NCBI GenBank assembly: GCA_012521935.1
Contig: JAAYLJ010000024.1
Location: forward strand, 1-34,968
Reading direction: 5' to 3'
DNA: 34,968 bases
Source: Campylobacteraceae bacterium
GTDB taxonomy: Bacteria > Campylobacterota > Campylobacteria > Campylobacterales > Campylobacteraceae
A program made the translations under genes and the position numbers. The notes under the pieces are model-generated. The model ran no database searches. It was not told the DNA's origin and saw only the letters and a list, made by a program, of their open reading frames with translations. Each line of letters starts with the position of its first letter. Positions within the stretch are counted from its first letter, which is position 1. Positions 32,790 through 34,968 of the stretch are shown piece by piece.

Positions 32790-32818
32790 ATTATAGTCTA
32801 AAACCTTTGCTTTGTCAA
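32790..32818 (-). promoter_or_regulatory. perfect consensus promoter of tRNA-Asn
   Basis: On the minus strand a perfect TTGACA (32818-32813), a 17-nt spacer and a perfect TATAAT (32795-32790) precede the tRNA by about 20 nt. The -35 box and half the spacer are coding sequence: TTG-ACA-AAG encodes Leu-Thr-Lys near the end of the radical SAM protein. Confidence 0.92.
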
Positions 32819-33718
32819 GCAAATAAACTCCATTCCCGCAACATTTTCAATTTTTACTAACCCTTCTTCGAATAGTTCATTTAAAAATATTTTAGACTCT
32901 TTAGTAAATGAGCTATCAATATCTACTCTACTTTGAGGTCTTCTTTCTACCAATTTTAAAATCTCATCTTTGTCTAAATTAATACTTGTTTTATATTCTG
33001 CTTTTTTATTAATAGATATGGGCAGCCCTTTTATGTGACTAGCTAATTCATTTAACCTCTTAGCACTAACTCCTTCAACTTTATATGCTGGCGGCCTATC
33101 TATGGTGCCAATGTCTATTCTAGCAGGCTTAATGAGGTTAAAAACTTCATTTAACTCTTTAAAATCTTTAGTAGTATCATTTAAGCCTTTAACAACTAAA
33201 ACCTCAAGAATAAGCTCACCTTCATACTCTTTTGCAAACTTTATAATTCCATCAATAATATTTGAAATCTTTATACCCTTAATAGGTCTATCTAGCTTTT
33301 TAAATATCTGCTCATTTGCTGTATCTAAAGATAGTTTTACGCTATCTATTTTATGTAAGATTTTAATGATTTTTTCATCATTTATGGTTGAACTGTTGCT
33401 TAAAATAAGGAGTTTTTGAGGAAGTTTTAAAGCTTTTATTCCATCTACTACTTCATTTAAATGAGGATATAAAGTTGGCTCTCCATTTGCAGTTAGGGTG
33501 ATGTATTTGACATCTTGATGTAAAAAAATACCCTTTTTTACAGCCTCTATTACATCTTTTGGATTTGGGAAATTAGTAGAACTAGCTACAACTTTTGCTG
33601 GAGCTAGTTCGCAATATAGACAGTCAAAATTACACTGCTTATCTTTAGGACTTAAATCAACCCCTAAAGATAAGCCAAAGCGTCTTGAAGTTACTGGCCC
33701 AAAAATGAGGGCTTGCAT
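32798..33718 (-). CDS. radical SAM protein (COG0731-like)
   Basis: This 306-residue protein has the radical SAM cluster motif CNFDCLYC at residues 29-36, which ligates a [4Fe-4S] cluster and SAM. The TANGEPTLYP glycine-rich strand, the LSLDTANEQIFKKLDRP segment and KGLNDT follow. The last about 70 residues look like a winged-helix end (EILKLVERRPQSRVDIDSS). It resembles the wyosine-type COG0731 group, found in many bacteria that do not make wyosine, so the reaction is unknown. It starts 1 nt after hemE ends and is surely co-transcribed with it. Its 3' end holds the tRNA-Asn promoter. Confidence 0.88.
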   Translation of the reverse strand: MQALIFGPVTSRRFGLSLGVDLSPKDKQCNFDCLYCELAPAKVVASSTNFPNPKDVIEAVKKGIFLHQDVKYITLTANGEPTLYPHLNEVVDGIKALKLPQKLLILSNSSTINDEKIIKILHKIDSVKLSLDTANEQIFKKLDRPIKGIKISNIIDGIIKFAKEYEGELILEVLVVKGLNDTTKDFKELNEVFNLIKPARIDIGTIDRPPAYKVEGVSAKRLNELASHIKGLPISINKKAEYKTSINLDKDEILKLVERRPQSRVDIDSSFTKESKIFLNELFEEGLVKIENVAGMEFICLTKQRF

Positions 33719-33719
33719 A

Positions 33720-34742
33720 TTAACTCTTTGTTCTTTTTTGAACGCTTTTTATAAAATACTTTGCATTCTCAACTGGAATATCTGGCAAAATTCCATGCCC
33801 TAAATTAAATATATGTCTGCTATTTTTCATCACTGAATATATATGATCTATGCCAACATCTATGGCATCTTTATCATAAAGTCTTGTTGGTTCCATATTT
33901 CCTTGAAGTACATATTTACTTCCAAGTTTCTCTTTAGCAAGCTCTATTGGAGTTGACCAATCCACTCCAAAAACATCAAAATCCCCATCTATTTTCTCCA
34001 AATATGCGCTTATGCCTTTTGGGAAAACAATGATTGGAATGTGTGGATATTTCTCTTTTAAATAGCTGCAAAGCTCTTTTATATATGGCCAGCTAAACTC
34101 AAAAAACGCACTCTCTTCTAATGCTTGTGCCCATGAATCAAATATTTGTACTGCATTAGCTCCTGCTTCAATTTGTCTGCTCATATAGACTTTTAAAGCC
34201 TTTGTAATTTTTCTTAAAATTGCATGCAAAAGTTGTGGATTTGAGTAAAGCATCTTTTTAGATACTGCATAATTTTTCGTACCCTTGCCCTCAATCATAT
34301 ATGTTGCTAAAGTCCATGGTGCCCCACAAAAACCAATTAGAGCCTTGCTAGGATCAAGCTTTGATCTAATCATTTTTACAGCTTCATATACATAGCTTAA
34401 ATTATCAACCCCTTTTTCAACATTTAAAGCATCTAAATCTGCTTGAGATTTAATTGGGTTATCAAAAATAGGACCCTCTCCTGCTTCAAATCTTAAATCC
34501 ATTCCCATTTCCATTGGGACAACTAAAATATCACTAAATAGTATTGCAGCATCAACGCCTAAGATATCCACTGGCTGTAAGGTAACCTCACAAGCTCTTT
34601 CCACATCTTTACAAAGACTTAAAAAATCACCTGCTTCGCCTCTAACTCTCATATATTCTGGAAGATATCTTCCAGCTTGCCTCATCATCCAAACAGGAGT
34701 GTATGGAGTTTTTTTACCTAAACACGCATCAATAAAAATCAT
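33720..34742 (-). CDS. hemE: uroporphyrinogen decarboxylase
   Basis: This 340-residue cytoplasmic enzyme removes four carboxyl groups from uroporphyrinogen III to give coproporphyrinogen III in heme synthesis. Motifs: PVWMMRQAGRYLPEY (substrate arginines), ILFSDILVVPMEMGMDL (the key Asp), GAPWTLATYMIEG (active-site Tyr) and NLGHGILPD (His). AAGGAT precedes the ATG. It lies 41 nt after asd and 1 nt before a radical SAM gene. The length is typical. Confidence 0.97.
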   Translation of the reverse strand: MIFIDACLGKKTPYTPVWMMRQAGRYLPEYMRVRGEAGDFLSLCKDVERACEVTLQPVDILGVDAAILFSDILVVPMEMGMDLRFEAGEGPIFDNPIKSQADLDALNVEKGVDNLSYVYEAVKMIRSKLDPSKALIGFCGAPWTLATYMIEGKGTKNYAVSKKMLYSNPQLLHAILRKITKALKVYMSRQIEAGANAVQIFDSWAQALEESAFFEFSWPYIKELCSYLKEKYPHIPIIVFPKGISAYLEKIDGDFDVFGVDWSTPIELAKEKLGSKYVLQGNMEPTRLYDKDAIDVGIDHIYSVMKNSRHIFNLGHGILPDIPVENAKYFIKSVQKRTKS

Positions 34743-34783
34743 CTATTTTCATCCTTTATAAAATTTACCAAACAAAACAGCCC

Positions 34784-34968
34784 TTAGCCTTCAGTCTCTA
34801 TCCATTTAAGGGCAATTCTTACAGCATTTGTAGCTGCTCCAACTCTAATTTGATCTGCAACACACCAAAGGTGCAAAACATTTGATCTATAGATATCTTT
34901 TCTAACTCTTCCCACATAAGTTAAATCAGTATCGCTTGCCCAAATTGGCATTGGGTAAATGTTTTTTG
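34784..34968 (-). CDS. asd: aspartate-semialdehyde dehydrogenase, C-terminal fragment (cut by window end)
   Basis: Reading the minus strand from 34966 gives 60 residues before a TAA: NIYPMPIWASD, VGRVRKDIY, LHLWCVADQIRVGAATNAVR and IALKWIETEG. This is the C-terminal signature of Asd, which reduces aspartyl phosphate to the semialdehyde for lysine, threonine, methionine and peptidoglycan synthesis. The rest lies beyond the window. It is upstream of hemE on the same strand, 41 nt away, with no terminator between. Confidence 0.93.
   Translation of the reverse strand, partial: KNIYPMPIWASDTDLTYVGRVRKDIYRSNVLHLWCVADQIRVGAATNAVRIALKWIETEG

Overview
The window is a gene-dense, AT-rich stretch of bacterial chromosome. 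The protein families and gene order point to a member of the Campylobacterota (Epsilonproteobacteria): tRNA-Thr/Tyr/Gly/Thr-tuf-rpmG-tRNA-Trp-secE-nusG-rplKAJL-rpoB-rpoC-rpsL-rpsG-fusA runs as one uninterrupted block. rpoB and rpoC are separate genes that overlap by 23 nt, whereas they are fused in Helicobacter and Wolinella. This favours a Sulfurimonas-, Arcobacter- or Campylobacter-like lineage, but the genus cannot be fixed from the sequence alone.

Layout: (1) 1-2281, plus strand: a 5'-truncated CydA-like protein with a C-terminal c-type cytochrome, then a second degenerate CydA-like protein, closed by a strong terminator. I read these as a bd-superfamily oxygen reductase of the CydA-CydA' type. 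(2) 2419-19451, minus strand: the translation/transcription superoperon. It starts at a near-consensus sigma70 promoter before tRNA-Thr(UGU), runs through four tRNAs, tuf, rpmG, tRNA-Trp, secE, nusG, the L11-L1-L10-L7/L12 genes, rpoBC, S12, S7 and EF-G, and ends with tRNA-Arg(CCU). It contains an L10 autoregulatory leader candidate and, at many gene boundaries, perfect hairpins without a U-tract. (3) 19559-23482: a small membrane-anchored coiled-coil protein, convergent with a 1196-aa proline-catabolic PutA. (4) 23493-29011, minus strand: a branched-chain amino acid ABC transporter operon (livK-H-M-G-F), led by two tightly coupled genes not usually part of it: a ribbon-helix-helix regulator and a 235-aa protein I do not recognise. 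(5) 29247-32618: an unusual pseudo-receiver/adhesin-like fusion coupled to a nitroreductase, a divergent sugar-phosphate transferase and a DUF393 thiol-redox protein. (6) 32695-34968, minus strand: the end of asd, hemE, a radical SAM protein, and tRNA-Asn driven by a perfect consensus promoter inside the end of the radical SAM gene.

Most of the window is core machinery. The accessory parts most worth attention are the CydA/CydA' pair with its fused cytochrome c, the RHH-plus-unknown pair heading the liv operon with a candidate operator, the pseudo-receiver/retention-module/adhesin-like fusion protein, and the heptad protein with repeated asparagine core positions.
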